This document shows positions 42,989 to 54,200 of a stretch of 64,000 bases of DNA, piece after piece. Made by a program: the position numbers and the translations under genes. Position 1 is the first letter of the stretch. Every line of letters begins with the position of its first letter. Below the pieces are notes generated by a model. It was given only the letters and a program-made list of their open reading frames with translations, was not told the origin of the DNA and did not search any database. Origin of the DNA: Scolanthus callimorphus (Eukaryota > Cnidaria > Anthozoa > Actiniaria > Edwardsiidae); the NCBI GenBank assembly GCA_033964015.1, contig CM066914.1, positions 23,488,234 to 23,552,233 on the forward strand, given 5' to 3'.

Positions 42989-45900
42989 TTAACTCCTGTA
43001 TGGTGAACTAGGACGTGAAGCAACTTTGGCACTAGAAACATAGCTATAAACTGCCTTTTCAAGCATCTCTGCTCTTTTCTGTTCTTCTTCATGGCTCCTT
43101 TTCAGTTCTGTTTCCTTTGCTCTCAACTGCTCATCAAGAAATGATAACTCATTATCTTTGAGAGCAAGAGCTTCTCTATGTTTCTTTGCAGAGTCATTCA
43201 ATCGGCTCTCTAAATCAGAAATTCTATCTCTTAGCTCACTATTGACTTTTCTCTCAGAGTCCAACTCAATACGAGATCGGCTAGCTTCATTTCTTAGCTC
43301 AGTTTCTTTTTGCTCAACCTGCTGCCGTAGAGTTTCAATCTGCCTCTTGTTGATGTCATTATCTCTCATGGTAACACTATTCTGACTCTGAAGCTCAGAA
43401 ATCTGTGTCTGCTGCTTTGTGCTTTGCAACTGAAGCTCATCATAAGAAGTCTGAAGTAAATGAATACGTTCTTCATACTGTCTGGATCTTGCCATCTCCT
43501 CTTGTTTAAGCTTTGTTTTTGAGTTAAGCAAATCTTCATCAGCTTTCAACTTTGTAGATACTATTTCTGATTTTAATCTACTAACCTCAGCTTCTAAGCT
43601 ATTCCTCTCCTCTTCAAGTTTAAGCATTCTCTCCCGAGCAGTCTGATTGTTCTCAGAGGTTCTCTGGTGGAGATTTTGAAAATCTTTCTGTAGTCTTCTT
43701 GTGTTATATGCAATTCTCTTTGGAATTTGTCATCACTTTCCTTGGCTTTTATTTGAAAGTCCTTTTCCATCCTTTTTGTATCTTGTTCCAATCGTTCCAT
43801 ACTCTTTTCCAACAATTTGTTTTTTCTCTCCAGTGCACTGACTGTTCCCTCCAGTTCCATGTTCCTTTCCAATGCTATGTTGAGATTTTTACGGTGTTCC
43901 ATCTCTGCAGTTGTTCTGCTTCCATGTTCAGATTGTATCTCTTTTCTCAAGGCAGAGACCATATTTTCTAGATCACTACACTTCTGGTGTGACAGGGAGA
44001 GCCCCTTCTGTGGTAGAAAGCTTAACAGATAGTGAATCAAATGCATCTTTTCTCTCTTCCAAGGCACTTCTCAGATGGGAGATCCTTGCTTGGGTTGCTT
44101 TTGAGTGGGCCTCATGTTGAGTTCTTTCTCTCTCTATTTCCTCTCTTAATGTGAAGACCTGAAACATCAATACATAAGTTCAACAGTTATCAACAGACTT
44201 AACTTGAGGAAAAGAATTCCTGCATATTACATCCTGTATATTAAGGGGAAGGGTTACATTATGTAGTAAATAGGCAGCTTACTCCCACACCCAAAGATGT
44301 CTACTTAAAGGGGCCTCTCACACGCTTAATGTTCGTCCACCGTGGACATAAAACCAGTAACCATGACAACACATATGTACATTTACCTGTAGTAATCAAA
44401 ATAATCCTTCAGATTAATAGAAGAACCTTTAATGTTAGACAAATGCAATTCTAGTTTGTTTTGACCTGTTGTATCAAGAGGATGGAATTGAATTGCAATT
44501 AGAGCTTTTTTTCTTGTCATAGAAGTGGCCAGCAAGCGTGCAAAGTGGCCAGCAAGAAATTTTTAGCATTCTAGTCTTGTGCACTTGAAGTAAAACTAGT
44601 ATATGGGTGACTCTTACACATTTATCACTTGAATGAAAACCATATTATAATAGACTGGCAACAGGATTGTTTCACTAACAGCTGCTTTGGGGATGACACA
44701 TTAGAAAATGGGGTATAAATTAAGTTTTTTCATGTAATACAGGCGGATATTTTACGAGTTGTAGACAGTTTTCTTTTCTTTTCAATTTTCACTAGAAAAG
44801 GTACGTGATTTGGCTAGCACAAGGTTGGGAAGCCATTCAATTGCACAAGCAAAACTGGTTTGCAACCTGTTTGCTACAGTGTATAAAGGCTTTCGACTGT
44901 GTAATACGGCTCCATATCTGCACTCAATTTTGCCCTTGTATGGTCAAATGATGTCACAGTTGTATAAATGGGGGGAATGCATCTGACCGGTCAATTGTTA
45001 GTGAGATAAGTGAAAAAGAAACTCTCCATGAACTCCATCTTCAATCAGTGACATAAATTCCTTGACCTCTACTTTTCAAAAAAGAATACTGATAAACATA
45101 TTCTAGAATTTTATGGTAAAATGCAGCACAATACTTACTTCGTTTTGTTTGAGGGCTTCAATCTTTTCAAGCTCCCTAGCCATCATCTCTGTTCTGGCCT
45201 GATGTTCCTCATAAACAGATTTCCTGTCAAGATTCTGTTTAGTTGCCATGAAGATTGCCTTGAGTATGTCCTGAGGAATATTGTTTCCTGATAACAAAGA
45301 GGAGTGAAAATATTCAGATAAAAGCTAAATGAAAACGGGATATCATTATCTGATATATAAAGGCAGTAGGATCATTTTGGAATACTATCATCAACTCCAG
45401 TTGTTTTCTGTTATGATATTGTTTAATGAGGCTTAGAAAGCAGTACCCACAAAAACTGTCAATCTCTGACTGAGGCTTAAAAATAACCTAGAGATATAGA
45501 GTGTGAAAGGGGATTTTCATAAGAGGTTTCAAAGTGCAACAAGCTAAAAATTCACAGCAGTATAATGTAACAGTATTATTTCCCTCTCCACATGCAGAAA
45601 CTATGCTAAAACCTCCCTAGAATGCAAAAAACAATAAATAAATTTTGATAAAAATGATCTTTTTAGTCTGCAGTTGACTACATTTCTGATAAGCTATCAC
45701 TGGTGATAAATACCAATAAAATGCATAATGCAGATGATTAAAAAGGCTTACATGCAAAAACTTAGAATGCCAGCTAATGTTTTATGTGGCTGTATTGTTA
45801 TTCTTTTCCCGGTGTAGCTAATTGAACTTTCAGTAATCAAACTCAATGGAACCCCAATCATTCAATTGATTTTGATTGGGTTTGGTAAACAAACATTACC

Positions 45901-47608
45901 AAACTCGCCAAAATAATTTGCAATGAGAATCGAACGTTCCATTGCCAAACTTTTTGTTTGATTGAAAACAATCGAACTTCAAATTAAAATAAAACAGGTA
46001 ATAATTTTTAAACCAGAATCAAGCACATAGTTCCCATTTGGTGCGCCTTGGTTCCGTCTCTTGCACATTCTGTTCTCAATGATTATACCAGGGCTTATAG
46101 CAGCTATGGCAAGAACACTAATTATCTATGACATTGTTGTAAAAGGCTATCACAAGTGTCCTTTCCATGCTACTATGGGAGAGAAATTTAAATTAACAAG
46201 AAGAAAGAAGGGGGAGCATGGTAATGCACTAAGGGTGCTAGCCGAAGTAAAGGAAGAAGATGAAGGCCATCAAGGTCAGTTGGGCATTGCAAAAAAGAAC
46301 CTAGTGACACTGTTTTGGCCATAAACCAGGACAAAATGTTATTTTAGTGGGTAAAAATGTCCCAGTAAAAGTAAAATAACCACGTATATACCCTGCGAGC
46401 AGTGATTTCCTCCTCTCTTAGGCCGGCGGCTAGTGAGGGAGAGAAACCACTGCGAGCGACCGTTTAGCGCCGTCCTCAAACTTGGATGAATAAATTAACT
46501 CAAAAGCAGTAAAACCAGTTTTAATCCCGTTTGACACTGGTACGTGTTGACATATTTAATCAACAGTTGAAACCGCCATGAATCCAAAGAAGCCACGAAA
46601 AAGCAAACTCGCACAGAAATAAAGCTCCAAACACGGCATAATAAATTTCTACAAGCAATAGTAAGCTTAACTGTATGTTTTGGAGGAAATTCTAACACTT
46701 CGGAGATGGAAAACTACGGAAAACTGGCTGAAAATCTAGCTGGAAGTTGTCACGCGAAAGGTCAAGTCCCATGTGTTAAGTCCATTAGCGCCAGATGTGA
46801 CGCCAGATGTGACTTGCGTTACTCGATGGAAAACCAAACGGTCGCTCGCAGTGGTTTCTCTCCCTCGCTAGTCGCCGGCCTAAGAGAGGAGGAAATCACT
46901 GCTCGCAGGGTACCACGTATGTAGCTAGGATGACAAAATGGTGACTGGCTCCTAAAAATACAACTGTGTCGAACCTGTAAGCTGCAAACATGTCAGGGTG
47001 GTGTTAGACTTGAATGCAGATAAAATCTCCCGTCCACCTAGAATACCAATATTGTTCCAACGAAGGTCTAAACCTTTTAGGATACTGTTTCGCCGCAGAG
47101 CCATTGCCAAATGTGTTGCACTTTCATGGGTTATTTGGTTATTCCTTAAATCCAGAATAACTAGCACTTGATTTAAAGCCAAACCCTCTGCCAAAGCTGC
47201 CATTCCACTGTCCCACAGTCCCAAGGAGTTCCATTCCAGTTGTAGATTTTCCACACTGGTGTTTCGTTTCAGAAACTGGCCTAATACTTCCGCGCCTCCG
47301 CAGCGTATGTTATTGCCTTTCAAATTCAAACCCTTGATCGCTTTATTGTGCATCAGACCTAGTAGCAACAGTTTGCACGAATCTTCACTGAGAAGGCAGT
47401 CTGCAAAACTGACTTCTTCAAAGTGTAAATCGTCGGTTAGGCTCGTGGCCAGCGCGTGGCAATCTTCTGGGGTGAGATTGTAAGACGAAAGATCGAGCAC
47501 ACGGCTGGATTCCACAAGTCCATGGGATACATTGCTTAAAACAGACTCTAAAGGAAATACTTGGTGCTCGTGGCATATCCTCAAGTACCTCTTTTTGAAC
47601 ATTTCCAT
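42989..47608 (-). CDS. LRRC45 homolog (centrosome linker), two frame breaks in the last exon
   Basis: LRRC45 is a component of the proteinaceous linker between centrioles. Exons are 47608-46975, 45287-45139 and 44158-42989. Exon 1 encodes the leucine-rich repeats, with conserved LEWNSLG, LDLRNNQI and LDLRWNN motifs. Exon 2 begins GNNIPQDILKAI, completing the last repeat, and turns into coiled coil. Exon 3 is a long coiled coil ending AVYSYVSSAK and RPSSPYRS, like the AVLAYVQ tail of the human protein. Joins keep phase 1 and phase 0; donor 1 is the weaker GTTCGA. In exon 3 the frame changes near 44010 (after TTEGAL) and near 43670 (after QEDYRK); the coiled coil continues across both. Allowing for missing bases, length is about 651 residues, close to vertebrate LRRC45. 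The breaks look like assembly indels. Confidence 0.9.
44305..44541. repeat. MITE-like copy, TTAAAGGGGC family
   Basis: TTAAAGGGGCCTCTCACACG starts a segment whose blocks (GAGGATGGAA, TTGCGATT-like, AAGC(G/A)TGC) recur in the better-preserved copy at 54340-54580. The right end is degraded. It lies in LRRC45 intron 2. Confidence 0.5.
46091..46323 (+). pseudogene. possible HIRAN-like domain fragment, transposon-derived
   Basis: An open frame (listed start 46061) reads VVKGYHKCPFHATMGEKF followed by a basic stretch and GQLGIAKKNLVTLFWP. The order GYH...GE...GHL-like...P resembles HIRAN-type domains that occur in repeat-associated proteins of many invertebrates. There is no partner exon, and it lies antisense within LRRC45 intron 1 next to a hAT-like MITE. 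The assignment is tentative. Confidence 0.3.
46388..46912. mobile_element. hAT-like MITE with eight-base target duplication
   Basis: Ends TACCCTGCGAGCAGTGATTT and the reverse complement extend for about 70 bases (through TCCTCTCTTAGGCCGGC). CCACGTAT flanks both sides (46380-46387 and 46913-46920), giving an eight-base duplication, as for hAT elements. A single end recurs at 8834. It lies in LRRC45 intron 1, just beside exon 1. Confidence 0.85.
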
Positions 47609-48284
47609 GACTGAAAGCGAGCAAACACAACGGCGGCAAAAAGTCAACAAGCTCACAAAGACGCCGAGTAGGTAGCAACCGCTGACCTGAGTTCAGGCTC
47701 AGTTCTGGTTTCCCGCGCTCTCGCCCCCTCTGCTCATCCTCGCGCGCCAGGGTCCTTCCCTCACCTCCCCCCTCTGCAAACTAAAATTAATTACTGTAAT
47801 TATTCTTGAAGGGTCAAATTCAGTTAATTCCTCTTTTGGTAGCGAAAAAAAAAAAATGCTGCAGATAATCCATCAATTAATCAATTTATGCATTGTGCAT
47901 TCGCACTGTGATCGAGCGAGAGCGCGCATTCGCACTGTGTGATCGAGCGAGCGAGCGCGCACTCAAACTTAGGCCTTTCCAGATTGTGCTCGGCACTTTT
48001 TTAGCGCAATTTGGCTTTGGGAGCACTATTTTCATCAGAAGCACTTTTTGGCCAAAGAGCATCTTCTGACAACTTTTTTGGTAAACAAGCCAATTTCTAG
48101 CTTATTTGAAGCAAATTACTGGATTTTTTGTTTTATATAGCTATTTCAAGTTTCTTTGACTACAAATAACATCTCAACTAGGCTAAAACCGGTGATTTCG
48201 ACATTTGATTGGGTATCCATTCCTGTGTGGTACAGTATTGGGTAGCCTGTGGGCCGTGGAACTAGTTAATAACTAATCTAATGC
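47609..48284. promoter_or_regulatory. LRRC45 upstream region
   Basis: The first 150 bases upstream of the LRRC45 start are C-rich with several CpG-containing words. At 47900-47960 GATCGAGCGAGAGCGCGCAT and a similar unit repeat in tandem. No TATA box is obvious. Whether a plus-strand gene (see 49444) also starts here could not be determined. Confidence 0.35.
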
Positions 48285-48509
48285 TTTTAGTCAAATCACA
48301 CTAGTGGTCTATTATTAATGCTGCGTTCTGATTGGTTGAGCTGCTAGTAGGCTATAAGTTATAGCCTACTAGTAGCGAAAAGTGTCGCATTTGAAAATGG
48401 AAAATGACAGAACAAAAACATTTTTTGGCAATACAAATTGACCTACTAGTGTGATTTGACTAAAACAATTATTCCTCTCGCCCTCATGGCCTCTGAGTCA
48501 ATAGCCCAT

Positions 48510-48540
<31 letters not shown>

Positions 48541-48541
48541 G

Positions 48542-48570
<29 letters not shown>
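48285..48570. mobile_element. two adjacent foldback elements
   Basis: The first (48285-48465) has ends TTTTAGTCAAATCACACTAG and ACTAGTGTGATTTGACTAAA. The second, immediately after, pairs CAATTATTCCTC with GAGGAATAATTG (48467-48569), and inside it CTGAGTCAATAGCCCATTCG pairs with the mirrored GGGCTATTGACTCAG. They touch, which suggests insertion side by side. Confidence 0.7.
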
Positions 48571-48576
<6 letters not shown>

Positions 48577-48594
48577 CTGTCTGCCCAGATCAAA

Positions 48595-48741
48595 ATGGCG
48601 GACGCTTCGTCGAGTGGCGAAGAAATCGAAGATAATCCCATAGAAACTGCCATAAGTAGAGGCGCTTCATTATCAGAACCGGCAAAAGCGCCCACTTCCC
48701 AAAAGCGAAAGATTATTGTCAATGATGGGAAATATAATTAA
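48595..48741 (+). CDS. small ORF of 48 codons, doubtful
   Basis: The frame begins at ATGGCGGAC, in a YY1-like AAAATGGCGG context, and encodes MADASSSGEEIEDNPIE, then SQKRKIIVNDGKYN before a stop. The acidic start followed by a basic KRK patch looks protein-like rather than random. It follows the foldback pair directly and may be a first exon fragment captured with a repeat. No donor site was found before the stop. Confidence 0.25.
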   Translation: MADASSSGEEIEDNPIETAISRGASLSEPAKAPTSQKRKIIVNDGKYN

Positions 48742-49443
48742 AGTATGATTCGGTTTTTGTGCAATTATTGACTTGTATTCAATGGAAACTTGCCTTTTAG
48801 TTGCAAATCTACTTGAAAGCATCTTTTCTTTCAAATAATTAAAATATTCGGTAGCACTTTTTTGATTTTTGGAGAAACTTTTGAGCACTATCTTGATTTT
48901 GGAGCACTTTTTCAGCATCTTTTGGCCATTTTGGGAGCACTTTTTTAGCTTTTTGGGAGCACAATCTGGAAAGGCCTACTCAACTCACTCTTTGAAATTG
49001 CGCAAAAGCGAATATGACTAGAAACCATGATTTCATAATATATTTGAGCCACTCTTGATTTGAGATTATAGTTTTTCGTGATATAAAAAAATATTTTAGA
49101 TGTCGTCGAACAAAGCGCCCAAAAGCGCTTCAAAAGGTTCCATTTTATGTCGCCAGATACATCCGCTACTAACCTGCCAAGAATAAAAACTTCAGTCTTG
49201 GCAGGTTAGCAGCGGATGCAGAACGACTGAGCACTCTCTTTTTCCCTTCCTAGCTTGACGCCCGCGCTTACGTCACAGCAAGTTGCATACTGATGGTCAA
49301 ACCTGAGCATTCGAATGCGCTTTTGCGCGCGAAATTCAAAATCTAAAAATAGACACTTCTCTGACTGTGATGTGGGCAAATACAGTAGTGAAAGATTCTA
49401 ACTCTTGATTTTCAAGGCTTTGTTCAGTTTGTTTTTCTTTCAA
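48742..49443. other. stretch upstream of the orphan exon, with a hairpin
   Basis: GGAGCACTTTTT-like units repeat near 47990-48060 and again at 48850-48965. At 49161-49219 ATCCGCTACTAACCTGCCAA and its mirror TTGGCAGGTTAGCAGCGGAT form a strong hairpin. No exon upstream of 49444 was identified. Confidence 0.45.
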
Positions 49444-49695
49444 AGCAAAAAGGATCCTAGAATTATCCGTGACGTCCAACAACGACAGGCAGCACTGAAA
49501 ATATGGACTGCTTACACATATTTATTCCGCTTTATTTTGGGTTATAAGATCCTCACCTCCCTTTATTACGAACAACTGGCTGAGACTTGTCAAGAAACCT
49601 ACGAGTTTGAAGGGTATTTAGAAGAAGTCTTAACAAAGCTTCGGATCAGTAACCCGAGGACGATAAAAGACCATCTCACTGATGATGTAAATTAA
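49444..49695 (+). CDS. probable 3'-terminal exon of an unrecognised gene
   Basis: A good acceptor (TGTTTTTCTTTCAAAG, ending at 49443) precedes an 83-codon open frame that ends in a stop. The frame has no ATG near its start, which fits an internal or last exon. It reads KKDPRIIRDVQQRQAALK, then an aromatic stretch (WTAYTYLFRFILGYKI) and an acidic YEFEGYLEEVLTKL. Codon content looks like real protein and it does not overlap a repeat. I could not identify the family or find the upstream exons. It lies between the LRRC45 and GALNT genes. Confidence 0.5.
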   Translation, partial: SKKDPRIIRDVQQRQAALKIWTAYTYLFRFILGYKILTSLYYEQLAETCQETYEFEGYLEEVLTKLRISNPRTIKDHLTDDVN

Positions 49696-49995
49696 TTTAC
49701 AAAGTGCCAATCAAGTTTGTCTGTCTGTTATGCTATAAAGGATACATGCAGTGCTTGAGTCCTTATGCATTTCTTAAAAGAATACCGGGAACCCCTCTTT
49801 CATTGTTTATCTTGGATCTTATCTTGGTTTTATCTTTGAAACTTCTGTCCACAAAACAAAACATTCTTCCATCTTATTTGAGTTAACTAACACAGAAATT
49901 TACAATGGCTCATAAAAATATTTATTTCGAGAAAAAACACAATATTTTTTTCATTGTATACACCTATTTCAATTAACGTTGCTCACGTAAACCAT
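49696..49995. other. 3' flank of the orphan exon
   Basis: Immediately after the stop the sequence is AT-rich. No AATAAA is clear; ATAAAAATATTTATTTC near 49914 is a possible processing region. No other gene was seen. Confidence 0.35.
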
Positions 49996-49998
49996 GAG

Positions 49999-50162
49999 CA
50001 GGGGCGTAGCCAGGGGGGTGCCGGGGGGGCCCCCTTTCTCGGGAGATTTTCCCATACATTTACTGTATTTGCTGAAGGAAATTTGAACATTTTCGTCCCA
50101 TGTTTTCACTATCTGCCCCCCCCCCCCCCCCCCCTCTTCAGAAATTCCTGGCTACGCCGCTG
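49999..50162. mobile_element. foldback element, CAGGGGCGTAGCCAG family, copy 2
   Basis: GCAGGGGCGTAGCCAGGGGG at the left and CCTGGCTACGCCGCTGATG at the right are inverted ends, about 164 bp in all. A poly-C run lies inside the right arm. ATGAGC flanks both sides, so a six-base (or longer) target duplication is possible. Related to 25492-25735. Confidence 0.7.
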
Positions 50163-51293
50163 ATGAGCCATGTATCATAATGAAGAGGCTATTTCTCGTA
50201 TTTTCCTCGAGTTTGGCAAACCAAACTAAACTGAAACCACCCAACGGCACTTTGTTTACTACTTTGAGACGTGAACCGCTTCGTTTTAGGCAGGAATTAC
50301 CATTTCGACTTATGAAGCATGGTTCATGGTTTTACGTTTTGCAGAGCAACGTTAATTGTTATAATGGTAGACGTACTCATGATCAGCGTTGAGACGCTAA
50401 TCTTCTCCCGGCAACTAGAAACTGGATCTCGGGGAAACGCCCTATAAAAGTCATTGGATGCCCTCTTTCACAGACACCTAATTAATTTTGGAATGATTTT
50501 CTTTCCAAACAGACCTAAATGTCATTGTTCATATCTTACTGTTCAAGTATGTGGGGCGCAAAGAATGTGTAGACTTCTTGCAGACTCTTATTGGGCGATC
50601 GCCTGTAAATACAAGAGAATAGTAGTCTTTGCTTCGCGTACTTTTCTTCACATACACGCCGTGTTTTGTTGGCACAACCCCATTCCCCATATGTAAGCTG
50701 TATAGGTATGTGCCCCCCAAAAGGATATGGTTTCCGAGGTTCTTTCTGGGCCCTTAAAAAGGGTATCCCTTTTGCACCTTTTGGCATTGAATTTCCAGTT
50801 CGATCCCTATAGAAAAGGTGCCTTAAATTCCTCTTCCTCCGGATTTTGCACCCTTAACACCTATCCTATATTGGCAGCAGTACCGCCCCCCCCCCCCCTT
50901 CCCCCGGGGGCATAACACTCGAGACCCAAACAAGGCGCGTATTTGAATAAAAGTGCGCGTAACATAAGACTTTTCTCTTGTATTTACGGACGTTCGCCAA
51001 ATAAGGCACTGCAAACAGTCTAAAAGCATGGTACTATAAACTGCTGCTTTGAATACAATATCTTTCTATTTATTAAATATATTATTGTATTTTAAAAAGC
51101 AATTATTGCCTAATAAATTAATACATTAAAAATACCGTACAGAGTCGGCGTGGTCTGAAAAGTTATACTCTTGGTCCTCGGCCCATTTGCTGCCAACTAA
51201 TATTATATTATTTAGTATGGTTTACAATCATTTACAACTTCAACTATTTACGTCCTCGAAAGTGTCGACCCGCGACCCTATGAAATGAGTTGT
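50163..51293. other. intergenic stretch before the GALNT gene
   Basis: No gene is supported; short open frames on both strands overlap one another and show no features. A solo TAGACTG-family end lies at 50968-51022, and a poly-C run near 50886-50905. Close to the GALNT stop, an AT-rich tract (TATTTATTAAATATATTATT, about 51065) may contain its polyadenylation region. Confidence 0.4.
50968..51022. repeat. solo end, TAGACTG family, opposite arm
   Basis: GTATTTACGGACGTTCGCCA and GGCACTGCAAACAGTCTA match the right arm of 18399-18602. The left arm is absent. Confidence 0.6.
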
Positions 51294-54200
51294 TTAGTAA
51301 GTAAATGTCCACTTTTGATGGTCTGTGCCATCACAGATTGCCGTGCGAACTTTACTATGGCCAACAGTACCCTCCACAGCAAGACACAGGCCACTTGCTG
51401 GATGGTAGATCACAGACTTGTTCTGTAACAAAAACATAAAATGTGGACATAAATTTGGATATAAATGACGGGATGGAGCAAAAGCCTAATTAACCTCATT
51501 CACACCGGCGCTTAAACTGGTTTAAAGGTAGTTTAATTAAACTGGTTTAAATCCTTATCTCCTAAGAGGAGACTATTCCAAGTACAAAACTGAATAGACT
51601 GTACTGTACATGTTACTAAGTGATCATTTAGTTAGTAAGAGTGGTAAGAGTTTATCGCACTAAGAAACTTCCCGTGTTGTGAGGCGAAGAAAAACCTTGT
51701 TTAACTAAACATGGTTTTGGTGTGAATGTGGTATAAGTTAGGGCCATTTTGTTGTTAAAAAACGTACAACTTTCAACATTAATTCATGGGCATTTCTTTA
51801 TACACTGTGATTATTCTCCATTTGCGTGCTCATTTCTGAAATATATTTTTTTATTCTTTGGGCGGAAGTACCCCCCCCCCCCCCCCCTCCCCCGTGATAC
51901 AAAAATGGATTAAAACCAGCAAATGCAGTAGTAACAACTACCCCTTTCCAAAGACCTGGATCTCTTCCTGTATCATAATATCTTTGAAAGAGTTATAATG
52001 CTTAAACTTACATGCATGTATTTCCATTGCTGGTTTCCACCTTGCATGTTGCACTTCATGAGTTTGAGGGAATTGGGCTTTAAGTGAGAAATTGAAGCCT
52101 CCAGGCAAAGGAGACTTTGAATCTTTAGCTCTCCATCTTCATTAAGGGACCAAAACTACAAGAAAAGACAAATTTAGGCATTGCTGGATTTTATCTAGAA
52201 GCAGGCCTTTTGTATCTCACATAAGCAGCTTCTACAAAATCTCCCTTTCATATACCTTAGAATTTGTTTCATCACATGCATGAAGAACAACTTTGGCTTT
52301 CTTTTCAGTAGGATGGGCTGGACTGTCGAGGCAATCACTTTTGCTAAACCTACTCTGCAACTAGAGACAAACACATTATTAGCCACAAAATGCATGGCAC
52401 AAGAAAACACACATCAGTTTAGTTAAATGTATCTTGCAACAGAGTACTTTTTAGACTTTCTAAAAGTCCTTTAAAACATTTTCGTGCTTGCTTGCTGTGC
52501 TTGCTTCTTGACCCTTCCTGACTCATCACTTGCTTAGTATCCTTAAAGAGGTCGACTTGTGGCAAGTCTAAGTACTTTTGCCTTCTTGTTAGTATTAGAA
52601 ATTAATAGAATCAGGGCCCAATATTAATTGTTTTCGCTAGGTGCCAATGGCGACCAATTCAAAACATTTTAGTCACCAAAAAGCACATTTAGTTGCCACG
52701 TAAGCATGGATTTCAGCCGATCTTAGAAAGATGGGTTGCCATTTGGGGACTAGCTTTAAAATTTTGGTCGCCAATCCCCAAAATTTAGTCGCCATTGGCA
52801 ACCATATGGTCGCAATGTCGGGCCCTGAGAATAGTATTTAAACAGAGACCAAACCAGTTTTGGCCATAGTTTCTCATTACTTTTTCATGCTATATTTCCA
52901 GGAGTGGCTACTGCCAACATTTTGAACACACCGAATGACAGTCTATCGCACCTTTCCTTTCCACTTGATGACTTGGACTTTCCTCTGAGGAGGGACCCAC
53001 ATTCCTCCAGCCTGGCCAGGAGGCTTCAGCTCTGGGTAGACATTCTTCATGTACCAGTCAAATGACTTGCATCTCAACCTCTGTCGTAACTCAACACGAC
53101 TACTAACATTGCCAAATGGTTTCCCTTTCAAATCCTTTCTTATTTCATAGAAATATTTTTTGTACTCATCTAGCCACACTTCTGCCAGGCGCATGGAATT
53201 CCGGGAGGGGGTGTCTCGTTTGGTGTCAGAGCCATATGGCCTCCATCTTCTAAATAGGTGTCCAACTCTGGAACAGGGTATAATTTTGAGTTGACCACCA
53301 CACATCCAAATCTAGAATTATATGTTAAAATATCATTACTTTAATTTTTTAAATTAAATTCTAAATTGGGGGACCTAAAACAGCATAATGCTGGATTATG
53401 TAACCCACTAAAGCTAAATCTCCAAGAGATTGTAATTGCTTCTAATCTCAACTAAGATCCTATAGGATCCCATATAAAGGAAAACATTGGGTTTCATCTT
53501 ATCTGAGCTAAGATCCCATGGATGGAGTCAGGCCACTCAGCCCCCCCCCCCCCCACCTCCACACACACTTTACCACACCACTGTCTCTGACTCTATAATC
53601 AGCCCCTCACTTTGAAATCTGTTCACTAGAAATATCCATACCCCACCATGGAAGGAATTGGAAATTCCAAGGGTAGAGGGACAACACACCTCTTATTTCC
53701 CATACAAACACTGTATTTCTCACTGTAAATTCCAAGGAGATGAGGGGTTTTACCAAGGTAAATGTTTGTTATATCCCTCTGTGCATGCATGGTGAGAGTA
53801 TGAATCATTTCTAGAATTCCACCGACTACAAGACATTCCAGGGGGGACTGCAGGGGATACCTAATGCTGCAAACCACCAAAGCATGGGTGTGCATCTTAG
53901 AGACTGGTACTGTTCATGCGACTCACCCTAAAGGAGATCTCCAAATTTTCTGCACCCCAGATATCCATACCACTATCATACTTTCCCAGATGATGAAAAT
54001 AGTTTCTGTCAATGGCAAACAGGCCTCCTGCCATGGTTGGTGACCTAGCAATATTATGACAAGCCAGAAATACACCAAGAAATTACATAATGCTATTAAA
54101 ATAATTAATTTAGTGGAGCTTCATTGTGTTCTGATAACAAAATTCTACAGAACCCTGGGTGATGTATACTGAGAATCCTCTTGAAAAACTTGTTTCATTG

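Noticed and set aside
49999..50162. Segment with repeated inverted ends as a CRISPR-like or tandem array
   Set aside because: Only one pair of inverted ends with a unique interior; it is a foldback element in a eukaryotic genome.
53629..53815. Third copy of the TGTGTGGTTCC element
   Set aside because: AATATCCATACCCCACCATG and a mirrored segment are present, but the outer ends do not match well enough to call it confidently.
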